Below, piece after piece: positions 40,584-40,589 of a DNA stretch of 40,589 bases (the stretch's first letter is position 1; each line of letters begins with the position of its first letter). The DNA is from Rhodococcoides fascians A44A (GTDB lineage Bacteria > Actinomycetota > Actinomycetes > Mycobacteriales > Mycobacteriaceae). Under the pieces are notes generated by a model. That model saw nothing but the letters and a program-made list of their open reading frames with translations, was not told the origin of the DNA and did no database searches. The position numbers and the translations under genes are program-made. The stretch lies in assembly GCF_000760735.1 (NCBI RefSeq), contig NZ_JMEX01000008.1, positions 1,781,443 through 1,822,031 on the forward strand, in the 5' to 3' direction.

Positions 40584-40589
40584 GGATGC

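Overview
The window is high-GC actinobacterial DNA, most likely from Rhodococcus or a close relative in the Mycobacteriales. The main evidence is gene order. The blocks ino1 - padR-like - DUF1707 - DUF5318 - ponA - GT87 membrane protein (8.5-16.9 kb) and rpsF-ssb-rpsR-rplI (36.3-38.0 kb) match, as I recall it, the M. tuberculosis order Rv0046c-Rv0051 and Rv0053-Rv0056. Dense coding, GTG starts, ATGA/GTGA overlaps and many -10 boxes placed 6-7 nt before a start codon (predicted leaderless mRNAs) fit the same group.

Layout. 0-1 kb: end of a membrane-protein gene and a DUF2786 protein. 1.2-4.6 kb: an LpqY/ThuE-like sugar-binding lipoprotein, two permeases and a 58-residue membrane protein, with no ATPase. 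4.7-8.3 kb: a TetR regulator diverging from an operon of an EphD-like alpha/beta hydrolase, a PF10118 metal-dependent hydrolase and a ferredoxin-domain reductase. 8.5-16.9 kb: conserved block of inositol phosphate synthase, PadR regulator, two DUF1707 proteins, DUF5318 protein, bifunctional penicillin-binding protein and GT87 protein.

17-36 kb: about 19 kb of accessory genes sits where M. tuberculosis has little between the GT87 gene and rpsF. It holds (i) a two-domain TerD protein; (ii) an XRE/DUF2975 pair with its promoter and operators; (iii) an orphan type VII pair, EspG plus a PPE/WXG-like Gly-rich protein; (iv) a Ter-type metabolite operon (helical protein, C-C bond lyase, a PRTase-TRSP-StiP-PELOTA fusion, HAD phosphatase) diverging from terD-terC genes; (v) a 1257-residue HTH-nSTAND1-transmembrane-WD40 protein bracketed by paralogous LuxR-type regulators, one with a receiver domain; (vi) a second GT87 protein.

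36.3-40.5 kb: ribosomal/ssb operon with a strong terminator, then a SulP transporter-carbonic anhydrase fusion. Two repeat families mark gene ends: a 33-36 nt tandem repeat with a shared core (4.6 and 8.4 kb) and a 53 nt palindrome (16.8, 16.9 and 40.5 kb).

The most interesting parts are the Ter metabolite operon and the adjacent nSTAND/LuxR locus, which look like stress or conflict systems inserted into a housekeeping neighbourhood. All function calls rest on motif recognition and recalled family knowledge; no search was run.
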